This document shows, one piece after another, positions 8,269 through 16,528 of a stretch of 64,000 nt of DNA; positions within the stretch are counted from its first letter, which is position 1, and the number at the start of each line of letters is the position of its first letter. The notes under the pieces are model-generated. The model made no database searches. It was not told where the DNA came from and saw nothing but the letters and a program-made list of their open reading frames with translations. The DNA lies in NCBI RefSeq assembly GCF_001494595.1, contig NZ_LN929907.1, positions 811,468 through 875,467 of the forward strand. The letters run 5' to 3'. The translations under genes and the position numbers were made by a program. The DNA comes from Mycobacterium sp. M26. GTDB lineage: Bacteria; Actinomycetota; Actinomycetes; Mycobacteriales; Mycobacteriaceae.

Positions 8269-9447
8269 ATGAAACCGGTGGCGGAGCAGGTCGGGGGCAC
8301 CCGGGGCTTCCTGCCCGCCGTCGAGGGGATGCGGGCCTGTGCGGCCATGGGCGTGGTGCTCACCCACGTGGCGTTCCAGACCGGAACCTCCAGCGGGGTG
8401 CTGGGCCGCCTGCTGCACCGATTCGACCTCGCCGTCGCCGTGTTCTTCGCGCTCTCCGGCTTCCTGCTGTGGCGCGGTCATGCGGCCGCGGCGCGGGGAC
8501 TGCGGCAGCGCCCGCCCACCGGCCACTATCTGCGCTCGCGGCTGGTGCGCATCATGCCCGGCTACCTTGTCGCCGTCATCGTCATCCTGACGTTGCTTCC
8601 GGAGGCCAATCACGCCAGCCCGACGGTCTGGCTGGCCAACCTGACCCTGACCCAGGTGTACGTACCGCTGACGCTGACCGCCGGGCTCACCCAGATGTGG
8701 AGTCTGTCGGTCGAGGTGAGCTTCTACCTCGCGCTGCCGATCCTGGCGTTCCTGGCCCGCCGGCTGCCCGTGCGGGCCCGGGTGCCGGTGATCGCGGCCG
8801 TCGCGGTGGCCAGCCTCGGCTGGGGACTGCTGCCGATCCACACGCCCCAGGGGGTGAACTTCCTCAACTGGCCACCGGCGTACGCCTCCTGGTTCGCCGC
8901 CGGCATGCTGCTGGCCGAGTGGACGGTCAGCCCGCTGGGCTTGGTGCACAAATTGGCCCGCAACCGGTGGGCGATCACGGCGATCGCGGTGACGGCCTAC
9001 CTGCTGTCCGCCTCACCGCTGGCGGGCCCCGAGGATCTGGTGCCTGCGACCTTGGGCCAGTTCGTGATTCGCACGTCACTCGGAGCGATCGTGGCCTGGG
9101 CACTGCTGGCGCCGCTGGTGCTGGATCGCCCCGACACCCCGCACCCGATACTGGGCAACCGGGTCATGGTGACCCTCGGACGGTGGTCCTATGGACTGTT
9201 CGTCTGGCACCTGGCCGCACTGGTCATGGTGTTTCCGATGGTCGGCAAGTTCATGTTCAACGGCAACCTGATCGTCGTGCTGGTGCTCACGTTGGTCTTC
9301 GGGTTCGCGATGGCCGCGGTGAGCTATGCGCTCATCGAGTCACCGTGCCGTAATGCGTTGCGCCGGTGGGAATATCGACGCAAATCGCCGATTCCGCCGT
9401 TGGACAGTTCGGTCAGCGATACGCCCGAACCGGTGATCGCGCACTAG
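8269..9447 (+). CDS. acyltransferase 3 family membrane protein
   Basis: A 392-residue integral membrane O-acyltransferase of the AT3 (OafA/YrhL) family (Rv0228-like), expected to acylate an envelope sugar. The catalytic-type His lies in GVVLTHVAFQ near residue 28, the RLVRIMPGYL segment follows, and about ten membrane helices span the rest. The ATG at 8269 is chosen because AT3 homology (RGFLPAVEGMRACAAMGVVL) begins just after it; the frame is open from 8179. It is divergent from the DUF3068 gene and convergent with the STAS gene, whose end is 5 bp away. Confidence 0.9.
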   Translation: MKPVAEQVGGTRGFLPAVEGMRACAAMGVVLTHVAFQTGTSSGVLGRLLHRFDLAVAVFFALSGFLLWRGHAAAARGLRQRPPTGHYLRSRLVRIMPGYLVAVIVILTLLPEANHASPTVWLANLTLTQVYVPLTLTAGLTQMWSLSVEVSFYLALPILAFLARRLPVRARVPVIAAVAVASLGWGLLPIHTPQGVNFLNWPPAYASWFAAGMLLAEWTVSPLGLVHKLARNRWAITAIAVTAYLLSASPLAGPEDLVPATLGQFVIRTSLGAIVAWALLAPLVLDRPDTPHPILGNRVMVTLGRWSYGLFVWHLAALVMVFPMVGKFMFNGNLIVVLVLTLVFGFAMAAVSYALIESPCRNALRRWEYRRKSPIPPLDSSVSDTPEPVIAH

Positions 9448-9452
9448 CGCGT

Positions 9453-9815
9453 TCAGCCCACCGTCTCGTCCTGGGTGTCCTGCTCGACCGGTTTGGTGTT
9501 CGCGGCCGAGGTGGCGAAGTGCTCACTGAGGCCGGTGACGTCCAGGATGCGGTCGAGTTGCCGGGTCTTGCGATCCAGGTGCAGGCGCACCCGCGCCGCG
9601 GTACAGCGCCGCTCGATGACAACCAGAGCAGCCAGGCCGGCGGAGTCGCACAGGGTCATGCCCTCGAAGTCGAGGTGGAGGTGGCGCAGGTTGTCATGCT
9701 CGCGCATCACCTCCGACACCGCACCCAGAAGTTGAGGCGCGGCAACGAAATCCAGCTCGCCGGCCAGGATCAGGCGTGCCGAGTGGGGGGTGTCGAGTGT
9801 GACAGTCAGGTTCAT
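9453..9815 (-). CDS. STAS-domain anti-anti-sigma factor
   Basis: A 120-residue single-domain STAS protein. The LAGELDF strand and the CDSAGLAAL loop, with the phosphorylatable Ser58, are diagnostic of SpoIIAA/RsbV-type anti-anti-sigma factors. In partner switching the dephosphorylated form captures an anti-sigma kinase and frees a sigma factor. It is the last gene of a three-gene operon: its ATG overlaps the stop of the cobalamin-binding protein gene (ATGA, 9812-9815). The operon's first gene encodes a SpoIIE-type phosphatase that could dephosphorylate Ser58. No anti-sigma kinase or sigma factor is encoded nearby, so the target is elsewhere. Confidence 0.92.
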   Translation of the reverse strand: MNLTVTLDTPHSARLILAGELDFVAAPQLLGAVSEVMREHDNLRHLHLDFEGMTLCDSAGLAALVVIERRCTAARVRLHLDRKTRQLDRILDVTGLSEHFATSAANTKPVEQDTQDETVG

Positions 9816-10879
9816 GGCATCGGTGCGGGGTCGGGGGCCGGTCGGGCCAGATCGGTCAGGGCGGCAAGGGCACTATGCAGGATTCGCCGGGCCCGCGGGA
9901 AATCCTGCAGGCGAACGGTCAAGATATCCAGGCTCGGCGGGATCGTTGTTTCTCCGGCCCCGCGGGCGGACAGGATGTCGGCGCTCCAGGTGATGAAGCT
10001 GGTGAACAACTCATCGTCGTCGACATAGAGCGCGGCGGTCAGGAAGCCGACGATGTGCGCGATGTCCTCAAGGGTGCCCTCCCGCTGTTCAGCGGAGTAG
10101 TCCCGCATCTCGGGCAGGCGGTGTTCCAGTTCCTCGATCGTGTGGGCGACCAGCTGGCTGGCCATCTCGGAGACCATGGTGAACTCCTGGTCGGCCAGAT
10201 GAGCGAGGTCATGCCCGGTCTGCGGGTCGGTGAAACCCTTGGCGGGCGGTAACCCGCGGGCCAGCGTCTCGGCGGCCGAGCGGGCGTCGGGAGCCCAGGC
10301 GTTGGCACCCAACTGGTAGGCGTATCGGCCGTCGGGGCCGAATGCCGCACCACCGGCCAGCACCGAGACGCCCGCGGCCTGGCACGCGGTGATCGCGGCG
10401 TGCGCCACGGGCAACCGGCTCGGGATCATGCACGACAGCGCGATCGCGTCCGGGCCATGCCGGTGCACATGGGCGATCAGGCTTTGGGTAGGGACATGCG
10501 CGCCCAGGAAGTCGACCTGCCAGCCCCGCAATCTGAGCACCTCGGTCAGCAACCGGGCGGGCAGCGCATGCCATTCGCCGTCGACGCATGCCACCGTCAC
10601 CCGGCCGGCCTGACCGCCGCCGCGGAACGACGGATGCCGGGACAGCGCCGCGATCGCCCGGTCGTTGATGGCCGTCGCGCAGTGCTCCTCGGTCACCGAG
10701 ATCCGGTTGGCGGCCCACTCGGTGCCGATCCGGTACTGCACCGGGGCGATGACATCCAGCAGCACGCCCTCCAGGCCCATACCGCCATCGACGGCATCGA
10801 ATACCGTTGCGATGGCGGCATATTCGTCACCCACGAGGACGGCATCCCAGAGTCGGGCCCGCGCCGAGGCCACCGTCAT
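9812..10879 (-). CDS. cobalamin-binding sensor with CarH-like light-sensing motif
   Basis: A 355-residue soluble protein. Residues 1-85 form a four-helix B12-binding cap with W55, E65 and H66 in the W-x9-EH spacing of CarH/LitR adenosylcobalamin photoreceptors. Residues 92-215 are a Rossmann B12-binding domain with E102-W-H104 (the expected lower-axial His), LSCMIPS and LAGGAAFG. Residues 225-350 are an uncharacterised all-helical domain. The N-terminal MerR DNA-binding domain of CarH is absent, so output is likely through protein contact. Its ATG overlaps the phosphatase stop and its stop overlaps the STAS start, so the three are translationally coupled. Light sensing is inference; B12 binding is well supported. 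Confidence 0.85.
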   Translation of the reverse strand: MTVASARARLWDAVLVGDEYAAIATVFDAVDGGMGLEGVLLDVIAPVQYRIGTEWAANRISVTEEHCATAINDRAIAALSRHPSFRGGGQAGRVTVACVDGEWHALPARLLTEVLRLRGWQVDFLGAHVPTQSLIAHVHRHGPDAIALSCMIPSRLPVAHAAITACQAAGVSVLAGGAAFGPDGRYAYQLGANAWAPDARSAAETLARGLPPAKGFTDPQTGHDLAHLADQEFTMVSEMASQLVAHTIEELEHRLPEMRDYSAEQREGTLEDIAHIVGFLTAALYVDDDELFTSFITWSADILSARGAGETTIPPSLDILTVRLQDFPRARRILHSALAALTDLARPAPDPAPMP

Positions 10880-12504
10880 GCGGTGTATCTCCCGGCGGTG
10901 TGGCCGTTGACGGCGGACAGATGGTTGCGCCGCGGCGCGGTGATCGCCACGGCGGCGATGTCGTCGTGCGGTTTGCGGTCCACCCACTCGGCGGTGAGCA
11001 TCATGATGCGCTCCACGACCGCTTCGGCGGGCATCCCCGCGCACCGCGCGAAGGCCGCGGCCAGCCGCTCTTCGCCGAACTGCTCGGTGCCCAGCGGTCC
11101 ACCCCGTGCCTCGGTCACCCCGTCGGTATAGAGCAGGCAGGTCTCGCCCGGCGCCAGCCAGGTGTCGAACGAGCGGGCCCGGAACATGGGCAGCGCACCG
11201 ATCAGCATGCCGCGGGTGTCTGCGGTCTCGACCGTCCCGTCGGCGCGGGCGATCAGCGGGGCCGGGTGGCCCGCACACGTCAGCCGCAGCCGCAGCTGGC
11301 CCTCGCGGTCGGAGACGGAGGCCAGCACCAGGGTGGCGAAACGGCTGTTGTCCGGGGACAGCAGAGCGTTGTTGAGCAGTTTGAGCACCTCTTCGTGGTG
11401 CTCGGCCAGTGGCGCCAGGGCCTGCAGCGTGTTGCGGATCTTGCCGGTCAGGACGGCCGCTTCCAGACCCTTCCCACACACGTCACCCAGGACGACGAGG
11501 GTCTCCTCGTCCGGGGTCGGTGCGGGATGCACGTCGTAGAAGTCGCCGCCGATCAGCTGATGGTCGTCGGAGGCGCGGTACCGGCCGGCCAGCTCGAAAC
11601 CGTGCATCCGGTGCAGCTGCGGGGGCAGCAGCTCGCGCAGCAGGGTGCTGGTGATGGCCGACTGCTCGGCGTATAGGCGTGCAGCGGCCAGTGCGGCGCC
11701 GGCGCGGGCGGCGAACAGCCGGGCCAGAATCTCCTCGCCCTCGCTGAACGCCATATGGGTGGTGCGCCGCAGCAGGACCAGGGCGCCGGCCGGAATGCCG
11801 TGGCCGGGCAGCGGCGTGATCACCACCGAGCCCACCGATCCCTGGAACCCCTCCGGAAGCAGCCACCCCGGCAGGGTTGACGGATCGATCCAGCGCGACG
11901 GCACCGGCGGGAAGCCGCGCAATGCCTCACTGAGACCGGCGATCTGGGCCGGGTCCTCGGCGATATGCCGCTGGGTGACGGTCCCGTCGGCACCGCTGTC
12001 GAAGACGGGCAGCACACCGCCGGAGCGAGGTCCCACCACCACGGCGGCGTCGGCCAGATGGCGGGCCGCCATCCGGGCGGTGGCCTCCATGCACCGGTCG
12101 ACATTGAGTGACACCGTCAGCACCGCGGACGCCTCGTCGAGGAACGCGGCGTGCTTGCGCTCCCGCTGGAGCGCGTCCTGGACGAGTTGCAGCGACCGGT
12201 CGGTGTCGGCGATCAACCAGCAGGCAATCTGCCCATCCGGCAGCGTCGTGGGCTGCACGTGGAAGTCCCGCCCGTCGAGTTGGCCGGCCACCACCTCGGT
12301 TCGCGTCCGGCAGGCCTCGACCACCCACGCCGGGGCGGTGCCGTCGAGCCGATCACCGACGGTGATCTCGGGCAACACTGCGTGGGCCGCCGCGCTGATC
12401 GCGACGACCACCCCGTCGTCGTCGAGAACGACCACGGGGTGGGGGACAGAGCCCCAGTCGCGTGCGACGGACGTACCGACCCCAGGGGGCGTTTCGTTCC
12501 TCAT
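10876..12504 (-). CDS. PAS/GAF-SpoIIE (PP2C-type) serine phosphatase
   Basis: A 542-residue phosphatase. Residues 20-110 look like a PAS domain (HPVVVLDDDGVVVAIS), 125-290 a GAF-like domain, and 305-525 the SpoIIE/RsbU phosphatase. Metal-binding motifs are intact: GGDFYDV, LGDVCGKG, YTDGVTEA and DDIAAVAI. It should dephosphorylate an anti-anti-sigma factor, most likely the STAS protein two genes downstream. The ATG at 12504 has GGAGG 5-6 bases upstream. The stop overlaps the start of the cobalamin-binding protein. No membrane segment, so a soluble input module. Confidence 0.92.
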   Translation of the reverse strand: MRNETPPGVGTSVARDWGSVPHPVVVLDDDGVVVAISAAAHAVLPEITVGDRLDGTAPAWVVEACRTRTEVVAGQLDGRDFHVQPTTLPDGQIACWLIADTDRSLQLVQDALQRERKHAAFLDEASAVLTVSLNVDRCMEATARMAARHLADAAVVVGPRSGGVLPVFDSGADGTVTQRHIAEDPAQIAGLSEALRGFPPVPSRWIDPSTLPGWLLPEGFQGSVGSVVITPLPGHGIPAGALVLLRRTTHMAFSEGEEILARLFAARAGAALAAARLYAEQSAITSTLLRELLPPQLHRMHGFELAGRYRASDDHQLIGGDFYDVHPAPTPDEETLVVLGDVCGKGLEAAVLTGKIRNTLQALAPLAEHHEEVLKLLNNALLSPDNSRFATLVLASVSDREGQLRLRLTCAGHPAPLIARADGTVETADTRGMLIGALPMFRARSFDTWLAPGETCLLYTDGVTEARGGPLGTEQFGEERLAAAFARCAGMPAEAVVERIMMLTAEWVDRKPHDDIAAVAITAPRRNHLSAVNGHTAGRYTA

Positions 12505-12937
12505 CGCTGCCTCCGGAAGACATGGACAACCGGTCGGCTCGCGCGGGCGCGACAGAGCGGAAGTAGTTTGATCCCTCCGACGGTAGCTGTCCGCCAGGCC
12601 CGGAAGTTAGTAGGGATAGCAAACGTAATATTTGAATTTTCGCGGATCTCTGGCCCGCGAATTCTGGTGCGCCAGATAGCGAAGCGCCGGTGGTGAGCGC
12701 AGGCCGTGGGCCCGTCGCGGGAGTGTGTGGTGAGAGCCTGCGGGTTCGGAATCCGGGGTTCCAGCGACCGCTGCGTGCCATTGCGCGAGGTGCCGGGAGA
12801 CCGGCTACTGGCAAACACGCGGCGACACCGGCCGTCGCGGAAGGGTGTTGCGTACGTCTCCCCACCCCCGTGCTGATGCGCCCGGGGTGGGCGTTGCGCA
12901 ATGATCTGTCAGACCTGATCGCATCGAAGGGACCGCC
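12505..12937. other. 433-bp divergent intergenic region
   Basis: Separates the phosphatase operon (minus) from the UGT-like glycosyltransferase (plus) and must contain both promoters. An AT-rich patch at about 12620-12648 stands out in otherwise GC-rich sequence and is the best promoter candidate. I looked for SigF-like GTTT/GGGTAT pairs and for a cobalamin riboswitch and found neither. No convincing gene was seen in it. GAAGGGA at about 12926-12932 is the ribosome binding site for the gene at 12938. Confidence 0.5.
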
Positions 12938-14248
12938 ATGGGAGCCACAGGGCCACTCACCGTCATGTTCTGGCCGGAGTCGGCGTACGGGCCGACGAAC
13001 CAGTGCATCGGGTTGGCCGCCATCCTGCGTGACCGCGGCCACCGCATCGTGTTCGCCGCCGAGAGTTCATGGGCGGGCAAGCTGGCCCCGCTCGGATTCG
13101 TCGAGGAACTCGTCGACCTCGCTGAGCCTGCCGAGGGAGCTGCCGACGAGGACCCGGGCAAGTTCTGGACGGATTTCATCGCTGAGACCGCGCCGGAGTT
13201 CCGCAAGCCGACCGTCGATCAGCTCGAGACGTTCATCCAGCCGACCTTTCAGGCGCTGATCGACGGTGCGAAGTATTGCGAACCGCGTCTGCGGGCGATC
13301 ATCGCCGAGCATCGACCCGACGTGATCGTCGAAGACAACGTCGTGTTGTTCCCGGCTCTGGTCACCGCGGCTGTGCCGTTCGTCCGGATCGTCTCGTGTA
13401 GCCCGCTGGAGATTCCCGGGCCCAACATCCCGCCGCCGTTCTCGGGTCTGCCCAGCGACGACCGCTCGGCGTGGGACGACTACCGCGCGGAGTTCGACCG
13501 CACCCACCGGGCACTGTGGGACGACTTCAACTCCTGGGTGCAGCAGCAGGGCGCCGAGCCGCTGCCCGACCTGGAGTTCATGCCGCGCGAGAACGCGGCC
13601 AACCTCTACGTGTATCCGGCCGAAGCCGATTACGTCGAAGCCCGTCCGCTCGACGGCAGCTGGACCCGGATGGATTCCAGCGTCCGGGAAACCGACGCCG
13701 AGTACACGGTTCCCGCCCAGGTCGCCGACCGTCCCGAGGGCAGCGCGCTGATCTATCTCTCGCTGGGCTCGCTGGGCGGCGCTGACGTGGAGCTCATGCA
13801 GCGGCTCGTCGATGTCCTGAGCACCACCCCGCACCGCTACATCGTCAGCAAAGGCCCGCAGGCGGATCGAATCACGTTGGCCGACAACATGGTCGGTGCG
13901 CAGATGGTGCCGCAGACCAAGGTCATCCCGCAGGTGGACCTGGTGATCTCGCATGGCGGCAACAACACGGTGACCGAGACACTGCACTTCGGCAAGCCGC
14001 TGATCGTGTTGCCGCTGTTCTGGGACCAGTACGAAAATGCCCAGCGCATCGACGAACTCGGGTTCGGCGTGCGGCTGAACACCTACGCATTCGCCGACAC
14101 CGAACTCACCAGCGCCGTCGATCGGATCCTGGCCGACACCGCCTTGCGGGACCGCCTCGCCGAGATCGGCGAGAAGATCCGGACCCGCGACGGCCTGCGC
14201 GTCGGTGCCGACGTCATCGAGCAGGTGGGCCGGGCGGCGACGGCCTGA
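12938..14248 (+). CDS. UGT/MGT-type (GT1) glycosyltransferase
   Basis: A 436-residue GT-B enzyme of family GT1, the group that glycosylates small hydrophobic acceptors such as macrolides and sterols. The N-terminal GPTNQCIGLAAILRDRGH acceptor motif and the C-terminal donor motif SHGGNNTVTETLHFGKPLIV are clear. The second is the usual HGG..T..E segment, followed by LPLFWDQYENAQ. A GAAGGGA ribosome binding site supports the ATG. A sugar-kinase-like gene starts 4 bp after the stop, and a SIS-domain gene overlaps that one. The trio therefore likely builds and attaches one sugar; the acceptor is unknown. Confidence 0.88.
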   Translation: MGATGPLTVMFWPESAYGPTNQCIGLAAILRDRGHRIVFAAESSWAGKLAPLGFVEELVDLAEPAEGAADEDPGKFWTDFIAETAPEFRKPTVDQLETFIQPTFQALIDGAKYCEPRLRAIIAEHRPDVIVEDNVVLFPALVTAAVPFVRIVSCSPLEIPGPNIPPPFSGLPSDDRSAWDDYRAEFDRTHRALWDDFNSWVQQQGAEPLPDLEFMPRENAANLYVYPAEADYVEARPLDGSWTRMDSSVRETDAEYTVPAQVADRPEGSALIYLSLGSLGGADVELMQRLVDVLSTTPHRYIVSKGPQADRITLADNMVGAQMVPQTKVIPQVDLVISHGGNNTVTETLHFGKPLIVLPLFWDQYENAQRIDELGFGVRLNTYAFADTELTSAVDRILADTALRDRLAEIGEKIRTRDGLRVGADVIEQVGRAATA

Positions 14249-14252
14249 TCCG

Positions 14253-15470
14253 GTGGTCCGCGAACTCGACGTTCTGGAACTCGCCGACGGCAAACGCCTG
14301 GCGGTAGTCGCCGACGACGAGGGTCTGGCCGCCGTACCTCAAGTGCGAGAGGGCGATCGATGGCGCCGGGCCCGGCCGGGTGACGGTGTGGCTGAAGCGC
14401 TGATCGCCCTGCTTTCGGCATCCGGTACCCGGGAGCGGGGCAACTTCGGTGTGCATGCGTGGTCGGCGCGGCCGGCGGCCGGCGAGCGGGCGGTCACGGT
14501 GGATCAGACCAACGAGTCGGTGATCGTCGGCGATGCCGCCGTAGTCAAGTGGGCGACACATTTGCAGGAAGGTCCGCACCCGGCACCATCGCGACTACAG
14601 CTGTTGCGCAGCAAAGGCTTCCGCCATATGCCCCAACCCTGGGGGCTGGTCACCTGGCGACCGCCCGGTGGCGCCGACACGTTGGTGGTGAACGTCGACG
14701 AGTACCTCCCGGCTGCCGTCGACGGCTGGACCTGGGCGGTGGAGTTGATGGCCGAGGCGGCCCGCGACGGCGCCGCGCGCCCCGCACCGGTGGTGGCTGC
14801 GGCAGCCGAGGTCGCGACCGTGATCGCCGAACTGCACGCCGCGCTGGCCGCCACCGCGAGCACGGCCACGGTTGCCGACGCCCGGCGATGGCGTGACGCG
14901 GCGCTGGCGACCCTCGAGGAGGCCCGGACGCTGTGTGATTCGCCGTCATCGGCGGTGCTGCACGACCGGCAGATCGAGCAGACGCTGGCCGGCCTGGCCG
15001 ATCTGGCCGGCACTGTGGTGATCGACGGCCATGGTGACCTTCACGTCGGCCAGATCCTGCACTACGACTCCGGACGCGGGGCGGGATACGTGGTCACTGA
15101 TTTCGACGGCAATCCTGTCCTGCCCCCGCAGCAGCGGGTGTTGCCCATCCCGGCTGCCCTCGACGTCGCCGGGATGGCCCAGTCGCTGGCCCACGTCGCG
15201 ATCGTCGCCCGACGGCACAACGCCCTCGACGAACAGGCACTGGCGGTGGTTGATCACGCCGCACGCAGCTCGTTCCTGGACACCTATGCCCGCACGATCA
15301 CCGAACTGGGTTACGCCGACATCTACGACGCCGCGCAGGTACCCGCCTTCCGCCTGCAGCAGGTGCTGCGTGAGATCGTCTACGCGGCCCGGCATCTGCC
15401 GCGCTGGATGTACGTCCCTGACGCTGCGCTGCCGGCGCTGCTCGACGAAAGGACTCCCGGTGGACGCTGA
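14253..15470 (+). CDS. maltokinase-fold sugar kinase, glucosamine-kinase-like
   Basis: A 405-residue kinase with the aminoglycoside-phosphotransferase/maltokinase fold. The catalytic loop is HGDLHVGQIL and the metal loop is TDFDGNP, where maltokinases (Mak) usually have DFEGEP. Known actinobacterial relatives with this altered loop beside SIS-domain and secondary-metabolism genes include glucosamine kinases; I infer a related amino-sugar kinase, not proven. Start is a GTG 4 bp after the glycosyltransferase stop, preferred over an in-frame ATG at 14205 inside that gene. Unlike Mak it is not next to trehalose synthase. Confidence 0.75.
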   Translation: MVRELDVLELADGKRLAVVADDEGLAAVPQVREGDRWRRARPGDGVAEALIALLSASGTRERGNFGVHAWSARPAAGERAVTVDQTNESVIVGDAAVVKWATHLQEGPHPAPSRLQLLRSKGFRHMPQPWGLVTWRPPGGADTLVVNVDEYLPAAVDGWTWAVELMAEAARDGAARPAPVVAAAAEVATVIAELHAALAATASTATVADARRWRDAALATLEEARTLCDSPSSAVLHDRQIEQTLAGLADLAGTVVIDGHGDLHVGQILHYDSGRGAGYVVTDFDGNPVLPPQQRVLPIPAALDVAGMAQSLAHVAIVARRHNALDEQALAVVDHAARSSFLDTYARTITELGYADIYDAAQVPAFRLQQVLREIVYAARHLPRWMYVPDAALPALLDERTPGGR

Positions 15471-16425
15471 CGGCTTCGTCGCGGACCTGCACCGCAAGCC
15501 CGAGACACTGGGCGGACTGGCCGATGCGCTGGCCGAGGGCAACCCGTGGGCTTCGGTGGTGCCGGCGGGCATCGAGCGGGTGGTCCTGATCGGAATGGGT
15601 TCGTCGGCTTACGCCGGTGGTGTCGCGGCTGCCCGGATGCGGGCGCGTGGCCTGGTCGCGGTCTCCGAGCTCGCCGCCTCCGCCCTGATCCCGGACTGGG
15701 GTGCCCGAACCCTGGTCGTCGCGACGTCGGCAACCGGTGGATCAGTGGAAACGCTTGACGCCCTGGACCGTCTGCCCGCCGGTGTCAGCACCGTCGCGCT
15801 GACCAACACCGCGGGATCGGCGATCACGCAGCGTTGTCAGGCCGTCGTCGGCCTGGGTGCCGAGCCGGAAACCGGCGGCGTGGCCTGCCGCACGTACCAA
15901 CACACGCTGGCCCTGTTGATGGCACTCGAAGCACACCTGACCGGGGCGGATACCGGCGCGCTGGCAGCCCGCCTCAGCCGGGCGGCTGAGGCCAGCGCGC
16001 ATCTCCTCGACACCGAATCAGATTGGCGTCCAGCGGTATCCGAACTTCTCCTGGGACCTGACGGCACGCACCTGGCGGCTCCGGCGCACCGATTCTGCTC
16101 CGCCCAGCAGGGGGCGCTAATGCTGCGCGAGGGACCGCGTCGCCCCGCGGTCGGCTGTGAGACCGGTGACTGGAGCCACGTCGACGTCTACCTCACCAAG
16201 ACCACCGACTACCGGCTGCTCGTTTTCGCCGGATCGCCGTGGGAAGAGCAGATGGCGGAGTGGACGACGTTGCGGCAGAGCACCGTCGTCGGTGTCGGGG
16301 ACACCGTTGCCGGTGCACAGTTCGCGGTTCGCTACCCCGGTGACCACGATGACGATGTCCGCCTGCTCACCGAGGTGCTGGTGCCCGAACTCGTCGCGGC
16401 CCGGGCCTGGCAGGGCCGGGACTAA
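15460..16425 (+). CDS. SIS-domain protein (GlmS/AgaS-type sugar isomerase)
   Basis: A 321-residue protein with two SIS domains and no glutaminase domain. The phosphosugar-binding loop IGMGSSAYAGGVAA lies at about residues 44-57, and ATSATGGSVETLDA is the second signature. It resembles the isomerase half of GlmS or AgaS-type deaminases/isomerases of aminosugar phosphates. The GTG at 15460 has GAAAGGA 6 bases upstream and overlaps the kinase gene by 11 bp, showing coupling. Working with the kinase, it could interconvert an aminosugar 6-phosphate; that is inferred from neighbourhood. Confidence 0.8.
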   Translation: MDADGFVADLHRKPETLGGLADALAEGNPWASVVPAGIERVVLIGMGSSAYAGGVAAARMRARGLVAVSELAASALIPDWGARTLVVATSATGGSVETLDALDRLPAGVSTVALTNTAGSAITQRCQAVVGLGAEPETGGVACRTYQHTLALLMALEAHLTGADTGALAARLSRAAEASAHLLDTESDWRPAVSELLLGPDGTHLAAPAHRFCSAQQGALMLREGPRRPAVGCETGDWSHVDVYLTKTTDYRLLVFAGSPWEEQMAEWTTLRQSTVVGVGDTVAGAQFAVRYPGDHDDDVRLLTEVLVPELVAARAWQGRD

Positions 16426-16528
16426 GTGCGCGGTGCGCGATCGGGTGAACGAAACACCCCCGGTGTCCGTGTCGACAATGGGATTTCGTCCCACCTATGG
16501 CCGGTGCGGCCCCGCGCCACTTACCGTC

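Noticed and set aside
12505..12937. SigF-type promoter or cobalamin riboswitch upstream of the phosphatase operon
   Set aside because: I searched for GTTT/GGGTAT spacing and for a B12-box-like conserved stem and saw neither. Any B12 control is more likely through the protein sensor.
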